Assembly (NCBI GenBank): GCA_910585665.1
Contig: CAJUFI010000047.1
Location: forward strand, 1 to 37,116
Direction of reading: 5' to 3'
DNA length: 37,116 nucleotides
From: an uncultured Acetatifactor sp.
GTDB lineage: Bacteria; Bacillota; Clostridia; Lachnospirales; Lachnospiraceae
Shown: positions 1-6,940 of the stretch, one piece after another
How the letters are laid out: the number at the start of each line of letters is the position of its first letter
Numbering within the stretch: the first letter of the stretch is position 1
Position numbers and translations under genes: made by a program
The notes under the pieces: generated by a model
Seen by the model: only the letters and a program-made list of their open reading frames with translations
What the model was told of the DNA's origin: nothing
Database searches by the model: none

Positions 1-377
1 CAGGGGTGGGGCAGGACTGGATCTATGCGGAGGACGGAAAGCCGCGGTACTGGCCCGTGGATGGTTATTTCCTGCCCGGGGAACGAAAGACCCGCTTTTT
101 GGGGTGTGATGTGGCCAAGCAGCACCATACCCTTACGCAGATCGTGATGGGGCTGCTGGATGCCGGCTTTGAAATCCAGGCCCTGGAGGAGGCGATGCCG
201 CCTGAGGAGATGATGGACATCCCGGGGATGGAGGACGAGCTGCGCCGCCCCATGATGCTGCTGATAAAGGCAATGGCAAAAAATAAAGACAGATTAGATT
301 ATTTCAAGGAGAAAAATAATGCTGACAATCCAGGAAGCTCTGGAAGGGCACTGAAGCCCGGCTGTAAGGAGGAGACC
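1..377 (+). CDS. Class I SAM-dependent methyltransferase, C-terminal part (5' end outside window; no own stop codon)
   Basis: Only the C-terminal ~90 residues of this family are visible. They carry the pattern I associate with Lachnospiraceae class I SAM methyltransferases: a YFLPGERKTRFLG stretch, a KQHHTLTQI motif, then GLLDAGF, EAMPPEEMMD and ELRRPMMLL near the usual C-terminus. The SAM-binding Rossmann core must lie upstream. After RRPMMLLIKAMAK the family normally ends within a few residues, but here the frame stays open through a ~30-residue low-similarity linker and enters the HAD phosphatase. A run of six A at 278-283 lies where the stop would be expected: one extra A would give AMAKK followed by TAA. 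So the missing stop may be a one-base deletion or a sequencing error rather than a designed fusion. The end given here is the base before the HAD start codon. Substrate cannot be inferred. Confidence 0.72.
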
Positions 378-1202
378 ATGCGTACACTTTATGTCACCGA
401 TTTGGACGGCACGCTGCTGAATACCAGAGACAGGATAAGCCCGGAGAGCCTCCGGATCATCAACAAGCTGGTGGAGCGGGGAATGCTTTTCACCTATGCC
501 ACAGCCAGGTCGCTGGAATCGGCGTCCGTGGTGGCGCAGGGCCTGACGCTGAATATGCCCGTAATCGTATACAATGGAGCGTTCATCCTGCTGCCGGACA
601 CAGGAGAAATCATATCCGCACTGTACTTTACGGAGGAAGAAGCCGGATTCGTCAGGTGTGTCCTGAACCAGGCGCGGATCAGCCCGCTGGTATATTCTTA
701 TGTGCAGGGCAGGGAGAGCGTGTCCTGGAACACCTCCCGGGAGAACGAGGGAATCAGGCGCTATCTTTCCAAGCGGAAAGGCGACAGAAGACTGAGGCCC
801 CTGGAGGATGTCTGCGGACTCTATGACGGGGATGTCTTCTACTATACCTGCATAGGAGAGAAAGAGGAGCTGATGCCTTTATACGAACTCTTCTCCCGGG
901 ACGGAAGGTTCCGCTGCACGATTCAGCAGGAACTCTACCGCCCTGAGTACTTGTGCGAGATCATGCCCAGAAAAGCTACGAAAGCAGAAGCCATCAAGTT
1001 CCTGAAGGCTCTCTGGAACTGCGACAGGATCGTCTCCTTTGGGGATGCCGTCAATGACATCCCAATGTTCGAGCTGTCCGATGAATGCTACGCCGTGGAG
1101 AACGCCGTGCCGGAGCTGAAAAAGGCCGCAACAGGCATCGTGGACAGCAACGACCGGGACGGGGTGGCGAAGTGGCTGGAGAGGAATGCCTGTTTTGATT
1201 GA
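378..1202 (+). CDS. Cof-type HAD-IIB family hydrolase (sugar/nucleotide phosphatase-like)
   Basis: A 274-residue protein with all four HAD motifs: motif I DLDGTLL near residues 8-14 (nucleophile Asp and acid/base Asp), motif II ATARS around residue 40, a motif III Lys in KATKAEAI, and motif IV FGDAVNDIPMF near residue 220. The large cap inserted between motifs II and III fits the Cof/type IIB subfamily, cytosolic Mg-dependent phosphatases acting on small phosphorylated metabolites such as sugar phosphates or FMN. Start chosen at the ATG preceded by AAGGAGG (367-373), spaced about 4-5 bases. The upstream methyltransferase frame reads into it without a stop, so a fused product is formally possible, but the strong private ribosome binding site argues for independent initiation. 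Exact substrate unknown. Confidence 0.88.
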   Translation: MRTLYVTDLDGTLLNTRDRISPESLRIINKLVERGMLFTYATARSLESASVVAQGLTLNMPVIVYNGAFILLPDTGEIISALYFTEEEAGFVRCVLNQARISPLVYSYVQGRESVSWNTSRENEGIRRYLSKRKGDRRLRPLEDVCGLYDGDVFYYTCIGEKEELMPLYELFSRDGRFRCTIQQELYRPEYLCEIMPRKATKAEAIKFLKALWNCDRIVSFGDAVNDIPMFELSDECYAVENAVPELKKAATGIVDSNDRDGVAKWLERNACFD

Positions 1203-1228
1203 GGAAGATCATGAATCAGGGAGGAAGA

Positions 1229-1447
1229 ATGGAAGAACTGAAATTGGTGAGGCCGTCCATAGAGCACAAGCGGCAGGCCATGGCCCTGCCAATCATGAAA
1301 GGGTATGGAATCGATCCGATAATCATTACCTGTGCGAAAGACAACATCGGCTCGGCAAAGACGATTCTGAGAAACGGCGGCATATACATCAAAGACGCGG
1401 CGGATGAGGGCGGCGAGACTGTGGAGATATACCATGTTCCGGTCTGA
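1229..1447 (+). pseudogene. GNAT N-acetyltransferase remnant (central part deleted)
   Basis: An open 72-codon frame with a normal ribosome binding site (GGGAGG before the ATG). The N-terminus, MEELKLVRPSIEHKRQAM, matches the first strand and helix of a GNAT family common in Firmicutes. It joins directly to a GNAT C-terminal segment, KGYGIDPIIITCAKDNIGSAKTI followed by LRNGGIY, which corresponds to motif A/B-distal strands (ITC.KDNI.SAKTI..NGG). The expected ~100 residues between them, including the acetyl-CoA pyrophosphate-binding Q/RxxGxG/A loop, are absent. Family members are about 165-175 aa. The simplest reading is an internal in-frame deletion leaving a non-catalytic stub. A small translated peptide is possible because the frame remains open. 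Confidence 0.72.
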
Positions 1448-1536
1448 TACGGAGGACTTGCCGGGAGAGGCCGCGGAGGAGGCAACGGTGGGAGCTGCGG
1501 CAGATAGCCGATAAACGTTTGACGGAGAAGAATGCC

Positions 1537-2538
1537 ATGGGAAAGTCCGGACTGCACAACAAACTGAAAAACCCGCGAGGGCCCCAACTGATAAAAAGCC
1601 TGAAAATAGCGGCAGCGGCAGTAGCGGCCATCGGGCTTGCGGGAGAGCTGGGCCTGGCCTACTCCGCCACCGCAGGCATCATCACGGTGCTGAGCATCCA
1701 GAACACCAAGCGGGAGACCCTGAAAAGCGCCGGGAACAGATGGCTTGCGTTCCTCTGCGCCCTGGCCCTCTCAAAGCTGAGCTTCACCCTGCTGGGCTAT
1801 GGCCTGTGGGCCTTTGGCACATACCTCTTCCTCTTCGCCCTGCTGTGCATCTGCGCGGGATGGACGGAGGCCATCGCCATGGATTCCGTGCTGGTGACGC
1901 ATTTCCTGGCGGAACAGGAGATGGGGCTTTCGCTTGTCGCCAATGAAGTGCTGCTGCTTTTGATCGGCACGGGGATGGGGATTTTGGTGAACCTGCACCT
2001 GCGCAGGAGGCAGGGAGAGTTCGAGAGGCTGGCGGAGGCGGCGGACGGACAGATGAAAGGGATTCTGCACAGGATGTCCCTGTGGCTGCCGGAGGAAGAC
2101 AAGGACGCATACCGCCCGGACTGTTTCCCGGAGCTCAAGAAAGCGCTCCATGCGGCCAAAGCCTGCGCCGTATCCGACTATGGCAATACATTGCTTGCGA
2201 AGAGCGTCTACGAACTGGACTATATTGCGATGCGTGAGCAGCAGAGCATGGTGCTGCGGGAGATTTACGATAACATCAGGCGGATCCGGTATCTTCCGGT
2301 ACAGGCGGAACAGGTGGCCGGGCTGCTGGGAGAGATTGGAGAGGACTTCCGCCGGGACAACACTGTGGAGGGGCTGCTGGAGAAGCTGGAGGCCCTGCTG
2401 ACCGGAATGAAAAGCCAGCCTCTGCCGGATTCCAGGGAAGAATTCGAGGCCCGGGCCATCCTGTTCTATATCCTGATGCAGGTAAGGCAGTTCCTGGAAA
2501 TCAAGCGGGAATTCGTGCTCGGTCATGGGCAGGATTGA
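1537..2538 (+). CDS. Aromatic acid exporter family (ArAE/FUSC-like) membrane protein
   Basis: A 333-residue integral membrane protein. Residues ~20-135 form a block of four to five hydrophobic helices (starting SLKIAAAAVAAIGLAGELGL), including the AYSATAGIITVLSIQ.TKRETLKSA signature of the bacterial ArAE_1 (DUF939) N-terminal domain. Residues ~155 onward form a soluble, charged alpha-helical domain like ArAE_1_C. These proteins are thought to export aromatic carboxylates, but substrates are rarely proven. ATG 1537 has GGAGAA about 8 bases upstream; an in-frame TTG 18 bases earlier is less likely. It begins 89 bp after the GNAT remnant, with no terminator evident between. Confidence 0.82.
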   Translation: MGKSGLHNKLKNPRGPQLIKSLKIAAAAVAAIGLAGELGLAYSATAGIITVLSIQNTKRETLKSAGNRWLAFLCALALSKLSFTLLGYGLWAFGTYLFLFALLCICAGWTEAIAMDSVLVTHFLAEQEMGLSLVANEVLLLLIGTGMGILVNLHLRRRQGEFERLAEAADGQMKGILHRMSLWLPEEDKDAYRPDCFPELKKALHAAKACAVSDYGNTLLAKSVYELDYIAMREQQSMVLREIYDNIRRIRYLPVQAEQVAGLLGEIGEDFRRDNTVEGLLEKLEALLTGMKSQPLPDSREEFEARAILFYILMQVRQFLEIKREFVLGHGQD

Positions 2539-3094
2539 GGGGGACCTGGCGGCAAGGCCGGGGAGGAAACGGCAGAGCTGTGGAAAGCGGCGGACAGGGG
2601 TATGCCTCTGGGACAGACGGAGCCGCAACCGCCGGAACCGACTGGGATATAGAGGTTGCGGGAGATGACATTTTATGATAAGATATATCCACGAGCGATA
2701 AAATTTGCCGCAATATCCCCGGGATTCTTCGCTCGTGAGTCGGGATACTTGGCAAGCTTTTGTGATTGTCAGTATATACTGCGGACCGCCGGGATTTACA
2801 GTGGTGTCCCCGGGAAAGCACCTGGTACCTCAATGCATGAATCCCTGAGCAATCAGCCCTGGCTGTCCACCCCTGGCACTGCGTTGTCGTCAGTGGCCGA
2901 TGCCCCGCATCGCCTCCTTCTTCCGCCTTGTCCTGGTGCGGACATCAAGCGCTGATTACTCGGGAATTCAAGCACTGGTGTAATAGCCGGCGGTCTGCAG
3001 TCGGGTTGTATAGCAAATTTAACCGGTGCGCAGTATAAATTGCAGAAAAGGGGCCTGGCTTGTTGCGTCATGCCTTTCAGGATGGAGGACTGAT
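2539..3094. other. Gene-free intergenic region with inverted repeats and a dispersed repeat
   Basis: This 556-bp stretch has no convincing coding frame. It contains an 8-bp perfect inverted repeat CACGAGCG/CGCTCGTG (2690-2697 and 2730-2737) enclosing the small palindrome ATCCCCGGGAT. It also holds copy A of a 48-bp repeat found again near the right end of the window (2822-2869), and a -10-like TATAAA at 3034-3039 with no good -35 that may serve degV. Short frames here lack ribosome binding sites and family similarity. Confidence 0.6.
2822..2869 (+). repeat. Dispersed intergenic repeat, copy A (48 bp)
   Basis: This segment aligns without gaps to 36719-36766, with 40 of 48 positions identical. 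The best conserved core contains ATGCATGAATCC and TGAGCAATCAG. Both copies lie in gene-free spacers and in the same orientation. No coding potential; function unknown. Confidence 0.7.
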
Positions 3095-3961
3095 ATGAGC
3101 GATTATGTAATCTGTATGGATGCCTCGGGAGACATTGACCGGGAGATGGCACAGGAGAACGGCATCGAATTCGTGCCCATGGAATATTCCCTTGGGGAGG
3201 AGATGCGCACTTCCCACGGATGCGAGGACGAGGCGGTGCTGAAGCGTTTCTATGACGGCCAGCGGGGCGGCGACCTGACCAGGACGTCCCAGATTTCCCC
3301 CTTCATGTATGAAGAATACTTCGCAAAGTTCCTGAAGGAGGGGAAATCGGTCCTGTATTTTTGCCTGTCCAGCGGGCTGTCCGCCACCTATGAGGGCTCC
3401 ATGCTTGCCGCCGGGAACCTGAAGGAAGCGTATCCGGATCGGGAAGTCCTGCCCGTAGATACGCTTGCTGCCACCGGCGGCATGGGCATCCTGGCGGAAC
3501 TGGCCATTGAGAACAGGAAGAAGGGCATGAGCCTGCGGGAGAATTTCGATGCCGTCAGCGCCCTGGTTCCGAAGCTGCGCCACTTCTTCATGGTGCAGGA
3601 TCTGATGTACCTGAAGCGGGGAGGCAGGGTCAGCGCCGCCACGGCCATCGTGGGCTCTGCGCTGAACATCAAGCCCATACTGAAGATCGACGAGAACGGC
3701 AAGCTGGTGACCATAGACAAGAAGCGGGGCAACAAGGCGGCTATGACAGCCCTGTTCGCCTATTTTAAGGAGAACTATAATCCGGAGCTGTGCAGGACGA
3801 TTTATATCTGCGACGCGGACACGCCGGAGCTGGCGGAGGCGCTGGTGGAGAAGGTGAGGGAGGAGGCCGCTGACGTGGCAATCCGCCGCACCATGCTGTC
3901 CCCCATCATCGGAGCCCATACAGGGCCGGGCATGCTGTCCATGATTCTGATCGGAAAGTGA
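3095..3961 (+). CDS. DegV family protein (fatty acid-binding, FakB-type)
   Basis: A 288-residue protein of normal DegV length. It starts with a DegV-type first strand (DYVICMDASGDI) and carries RTSQISPFMYEEYF and the FCLSSGLSATYEGSMLA segment, in which the SSGLS.TY residues contact the fatty acid carboxylate. A C-terminal GPGMLSMILIGK stretch closes the fold. Family members bind single fatty acids and, in FakB proteins, present them to the kinase FakA for phosphorylation and phospholipid synthesis. No fakA-like gene is in the window, so that role is inferred. ATG 3095 has GGAGG 7-8 bases upstream; an in-frame extension to 3026 lacks a ribosome binding site. The gene stands alone and is followed by an intrinsic terminator. 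Confidence 0.9.
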   Translation: MSDYVICMDASGDIDREMAQENGIEFVPMEYSLGEEMRTSHGCEDEAVLKRFYDGQRGGDLTRTSQISPFMYEEYFAKFLKEGKSVLYFCLSSGLSATYEGSMLAAGNLKEAYPDREVLPVDTLAATGGMGILAELAIENRKKGMSLRENFDAVSALVPKLRHFFMVQDLMYLKRGGRVSAATAIVGSALNIKPILKIDENGKLVTIDKKRGNKAAMTALFAYFKENYNPELCRTIYICDADTPELAEALVEKVREEAADVAIRRTMLSPIIGAHTGPGMLSMILIGK

Positions 3962-4056
3962 CTGGCAGACCGAAGAACGCCCCGATGGATGCAGGAAAAC
4001 GGATTTACGTAAGAAAGCGCATAAGAAAACATGTACGAAAGAGAATAGATCTGCGG

Positions 4057-4092
4057 AAAAAAGTCTCATGGAATGCCTGGGGGACTTTTTTT
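4057..4092 (+). terminator. Rho-independent terminator after degV
   Basis: The A-rich arm AAAAAAGTCTC pairs, with one G-U, with GGGACTTTTTTT after a ~13-nt loop, and the 3' arm merges into a T7 run. It lies about 100 bp after the degV stop and closes that transcription unit. Confidence 0.8.
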
Positions 4093-4134
4093 CGTGGAAA
4101 AATTGACTGTAAATCATTTTGGACTATCCGTCCA

Positions 4135-4163
4135 ATGACGAGAGCCCTGAAAGATGATATGAT
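4135..4163 (+). promoter_or_regulatory. Possible sigma-A promoter for the HTH-PIN genes
   Basis: ATGACG (4135-4140) and TATGAT (4158-4163) are separated by 17 bp and lie 69 bp before the HTH gene start, directly downstream of the degV terminator. The -10 matches five of six consensus bases, the -35 only four. TTGACT at 4103-4108 is a competing -35 but lacks a good -10. Confidence 0.35.
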
Positions 4164-4231
4164 TGGATACGAAAGGAAAAGCAGCCCCACGGCATAAGAG
4201 AGGACAATGGCATGGAAGGAGGAATCATCAC

Positions 4232-4561
4232 ATGTTACTGAATGATTCATATCGTTATATCGACCTTAAAAAGACGGGAAGAAATATAGAAAGGCTGATA
4301 AGGAAGAGGGGATATTCCGTGAAGGATATCCAGTATTTTCTGCATCTGTCCTGCCCCCAGCCGGTGTACCGTTGGATACGGGGACAGATATTGCCTTCCG
4401 TGGATCATTTATATGTCCTGGCGGAGGTGCTGCAGGTATATATGGAGGAGCTTCTGGTCACATCCTCCAGGAGATCCGATTGGCAGAGAGAAGCAAACCG
4501 CCTTATGCGGAAGCGGATGTCTGCGTATGGGAAACGATTCCTGCAGTGGAAAGCTGCATGA
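4232..4561 (+). CDS. XRE-type helix-turn-helix DNA-binding protein
   Basis: A 109-residue basic protein. Residues ~12-75 fit a Cro/C1-type HTH: helix 1 LKKTGRNIERLIRKRGY, helix 2 SVKDIQYFLHL, recognition helix PQPVYRWIRGQ, then LPSVDHLYVLAEVLQV and the EELL end typical of XRE domains. The C-terminal ~35 residues are Arg/Lys-rich and have no recognised domain. ATG 4232 has GGAAGGAGG about 7 bases upstream; a longer in-frame version from 4163 has none. The stop is 13 bp before the PIN gene, suggesting one transcript. It probably acts as the transcriptional regulator of the downstream genes, possibly autoregulatory; this is inferred from gene order only. Confidence 0.82.
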   Translation: MLLNDSYRYIDLKKTGRNIERLIRKRGYSVKDIQYFLHLSCPQPVYRWIRGQILPSVDHLYVLAEVLQVYMEELLVTSSRRSDWQREANRLMRKRMSAYGKRFLQWKAA

Positions 4562-4574
4562 TGCGGTGAGCCCA

Positions 4575-5228
4575 ATGTTGCATTTCATGATAGACCTGGA
4601 GAATACCAGGAGCAGGGGGCTACAGGGGGCGGAGTACCTGTCTCCGGACGACCATGTGACGATTTTCTACAGCCAGTCGTGCATGAAGGTGGAGAAGGGA
4701 CGGCTACAGCAGATTGTGGATGCGGGAAGCGCCCTTGACATATGCCGCCTGCAGAGAATTGGGAAAAATGCCATGGACTTCTATATCGCCACCAGGATTG
4801 GCGAGCTGTTCGGCAGCGGTTACCAGGGGACGGTGGCCATTGTGAGCAGCGATAAAGGCTACAGCGCCGTAGTGGACTACTGGAGGTGCTGCGCGAAGCC
4901 TGCCAGGAAAGTGGTGCTGCAGCCGGACATCGAACGGTGCATAGGCTGTTCCAATGAGGACAGTGCGCGAAGGGCGGGAATCCAGGGAAAGCTCCAGGAA
5001 GTCAACCTGGAGACCCAGATCGGGCTGTACAAGGAGCAGTTCCGGACGAGAAGGGAGCTGGTCGATCGCTTTGCGAACACAGACTATCAGGAGCTGCTGG
5101 GGCAGATAATCAATGTGGTGGAGGCGGGGAAGGGACATGGCCGCAGGGAACTGTACCTTGATACGGTCAAACGTTTCGGGAAGAAGAAAGGACTGGACAT
5201 CTACACGAAGATAAAGCAGTCCATTTAA
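4575..5228 (+). CDS. PIN-like domain protein (putative ribonuclease)
   Basis: A 217-residue protein. The first ~105 residues look like a PIN-like nuclease domain: D7 and E9 in MIDLEN, the FYSQ strand, D68 in GKNAMDFYIAT and D93 in VSSDKGY. These acidic residues occupy the positions that bind metal in PIN nucleases. The remaining half is helical and basic, ending RFGKKKGLDIYTKIK. I recall similar proteins next to small HTH genes in Lachnospiraceae, but no characterised function. A GGTGAG precedes ATG 4575 at short spacing; ATG 4587 is an alternative. There is no obvious antitoxin partner of classical VapB type, so it may be an RNA-processing enzyme rather than a VapC toxin. Confidence 0.72.
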   Translation: MLHFMIDLENTRSRGLQGAEYLSPDDHVTIFYSQSCMKVEKGRLQQIVDAGSALDICRLQRIGKNAMDFYIATRIGELFGSGYQGTVAIVSSDKGYSAVVDYWRCCAKPARKVVLQPDIERCIGCSNEDSARRAGIQGKLQEVNLETQIGLYKEQFRTRRELVDRFANTDYQELLGQIINVVEAGKGHGRRELYLDTVKRFGKKKGLDIYTKIKQSI

Positions 5229-5312
5229 AGAGTCTATTGGAAAGACAGGGAGCTCCTGAGCGGCGCAGGGCGGCAAATGTCTGAGATACAACGGAAAGCA
5301 GGGAGGGCATCT

Positions 5313-6122
5313 ATGAGGGATTGGATCGTAATCAATGGAAGGAAGCTGATCTGGGAGGATTTCATAGGGATTCTGGACTATTACAGGTACAAGTCCATCA
5401 TCAGGGGAAAGGGGCGCGATGTAAGGAACCAGTACAATTACATGATATATGTGCTGCAGGAGCTGGCCTATGACTATCATGAGGGGAGCGACTACGTGCT
5501 GGATCATCTGGAGGATTTCATCACGCGGCACTATATGAAGATGCCGATGGAGCGGAGGCTGCCGGAGGCATTGGAGGAGCTGTTCAACCAGATGCAGGCC
5601 CGCCTTCACATCAATCTGACGGAGGTGCTGGATGAGTGCGTGAAGAACTCCCTGAAGACCTACCAGCATATGCAGGATACGGAAAAAGCCGAGGGTGAGC
5701 GGGCGGCGCTGATCCGGTCCCTGTCGGTCAGGCACAGTGACATCGCCAGCAGGGATCCTGTCAAGAAAGTGTGTTATCTTATGAGCCTGCAGAGGGCGAA
5801 GATGAAATGCCCTGAGTACAGAATTAGCAGACAAGAAACTCAGGCCACCAGCATATGGTGCGAGCTCCTGATACTGGGCCTGTCCTCCGACATGATTACC
5901 AGCGGGCTGCTGAAGCGTGCCGTAGAGGACGACATCCTTTCGGAAATCGACGTCTCAGGGCTGCTCAGGGGCAGACGCCATGTGGAGAAAGACTACGAAG
6001 AGTATCTGGAGGAAATCTCGGGTTTTGCCCTGGATGAGCCTACGGATATTCCGATACAGGATTTCCTCGGATTGTGCGAAGGCCGTCTTCGGGAGATAAT
6101 CGGCATAAAAGAGGGCAGCTGA
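5313..6122 (+). CDS. Unrecognised alpha-helical protein in the HTH-PIN cluster
   Basis: A 269-residue protein I do not recognise. It starts MRDWIVINGRKLIWEDF behind GGGAGG with 6-base spacing; an in-frame ATG 36 bases earlier has no ribosome binding site. It is rich in Leu, Glu, Arg and Tyr and appears mostly helical, with no signal peptide or membrane segment. Cysteines at about 109, 154, 166, 183 and 255 do not form a clear metal-binding pattern. Acidic-aromatic stretches such as EKDYEEYLEEISGF near residue 225 suggest protein-protein contacts. It lies 84 bp after the PIN gene on the same strand with no visible terminator between, so it is probably co-transcribed. A role as partner or regulator of the PIN protein is speculation. 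Confidence 0.6.
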   Translation: MRDWIVINGRKLIWEDFIGILDYYRYKSIIRGKGRDVRNQYNYMIYVLQELAYDYHEGSDYVLDHLEDFITRHYMKMPMERRLPEALEELFNQMQARLHINLTEVLDECVKNSLKTYQHMQDTEKAEGERAALIRSLSVRHSDIASRDPVKKVCYLMSLQRAKMKCPEYRISRQETQATSIWCELLILGLSSDMITSGLLKRAVEDDILSEIDVSGLLRGRRHVEKDYEEYLEEISGFALDEPTDIPIQDFLGLCEGRLREIIGIKEGS

Positions 6123-6127
6123 TTCGG

Positions 6128-6156
6128 TTGTATTTCGCAGGCTGACCATGTATAAT
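6128..6156 (+). promoter_or_regulatory. Sigma-A promoter upstream of GNAT gene
   Basis: TTGTAT (6128-6133) and a perfect TATAAT (6151-6156) are separated by exactly 17 bp, starting 5 bp after the stop of the preceding gene. It would start the transcript of the acetyltransferase gene at 6239 with a leader of roughly 75 nt. Confidence 0.6.
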
Positions 6157-6238
6157 GACTTATGGGAGCCGCGGAAGCGGATTCTCAATAAGGGTACGTT
6201 TTACGTGCTGTATGATTCATGGATGGGAGACGGATGCG

Positions 6239-6658
6239 ATGGAAATCAGGATATATGAGGAATTGCCTCAGAGCGCGGCGGCGATACGTACGGCTGTATT
6301 TATGGAAGAGCAGGGATTTGTGAACGAAATGGATGAGACAGACCAGGTGGCAGTACATCTGGTGATGTATGATGGGGAGACGCCGGTGGCCACTTGCCGT
6401 ATCTTCCAGAAAGCGGATAGAGATGCCTATATATTGGGCCGATTGGCGGTGATGAAAGCTTATCGGGGGAGACAGATTGGTGCCGGGATGATGCAGAGAG
6501 CGGAAGAATACGTACGCGGCAAAGGCGGGAAGCGGATGGCCCTGCATGCCCAGTGCACAGCTATGGATTTTTACAGGAAGCAGGGGTTTGAAGAGCAGGG
6601 TGATGTGGAGGAGGAAGAAGGGTGTCCTCATATGTGGATGTACAAGGAACTGGGATAA
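6239..6658 (+). CDS. GNAT family N-acetyltransferase (YjcF/ElaA-like)
   Basis: A 139-residue, full-length compact GNAT. The N-terminal RTAVFMEEQGFVNEMDETD matches the R..VF..EQ......E.D pattern of YjcF/ElaA-type acetyltransferases. Motif A is RLAVMKAYRGRQIGAGMM, with RGRQIGAG as the acetyl-CoA pyrophosphate loop, and motif B is MDFYRKQGFEEQG. The C-terminal CPHMWMYKEL is also family-like. It transfers an acetyl group from acetyl-CoA to an unknown amine. ATG 6239 follows GGGAGA at about 8 bases; an in-frame upstream ATG at 6155 overlaps the -10 element and is unlikely. Confidence 0.88.
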   Translation: MEIRIYEELPQSAAAIRTAVFMEEQGFVNEMDETDQVAVHLVMYDGETPVATCRIFQKADRDAYILGRLAVMKAYRGRQIGAGMMQRAEEYVRGKGGKRMALHAQCTAMDFYRKQGFEEQGDVEEEEGCPHMWMYKELG

Positions 6659-6757
6659 CGTCATTGGCTCCATTGCCAGAAAGGATTCATCGTGCTATCA
6701 AGCCGATTTGTGGGGTGATTAGTGAGATGCGATGAGTGAGACTGCGGATTTTTTGAC

Positions 6758-6786
6758 TTGACAAAATCTTCGGGTAGGTGCATAAT
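6758..6786 (+). promoter_or_regulatory. pyrG: Strong sigma-A promoter of pyrG
   Basis: A perfect -35 TTGACA (6758-6763) and -10 CATAAT (6781-6786) are separated by 17 bp. Transcription should begin near 6792-6795, only a few bases before the leader terminator, and 150 bp before the pyrG start. Confidence 0.85.
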
Positions 6787-6798
6787 GCAAATAGGAAC

Positions 6799-6846
6799 AG
6801 ACAAAGATGTCTTTCACTGGATGGTGAGGCATCTTTGTCTTTTTTG
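6799..6846 (+). terminator. Attenuator-type intrinsic terminator in the pyrG leader
   Basis: AGACAAAGATG (6799-6809) pairs perfectly with CATCTTTGTCT (6830-6840) and is followed by a T run to 6845. It sits between the promoter and pyrG, so it should prematurely end most transcripts unless overcome. GGAAC at 6794-6798, at the predicted 5' end, can also pair with GTTCC at 6846-6850 on the far side of the T run. Bacillus pyrG is controlled by CTP through reiterative G addition at a GGGC start that blocks such a terminator; here the start region reads AGGAAC and lacks the G triplet, so the mechanism may differ. Confidence 0.82.
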
Positions 6847-6940
6847 TTCCAAGGGAATCAGCCAGAAGGATTTACGGAAAACTGCATGATATGCGGCCTG
6901 GCGATTCCGGAAGGATATGGGAAGGAAACGGAGGATTTGT

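Noticed and set aside
2690..2737. 8-bp inverted repeat CACGAGCG/CGCTCGTG as a terminator
   Set aside because: There is no T run on either strand and the loop is long; I leave it as a structural curiosity in the spacer.
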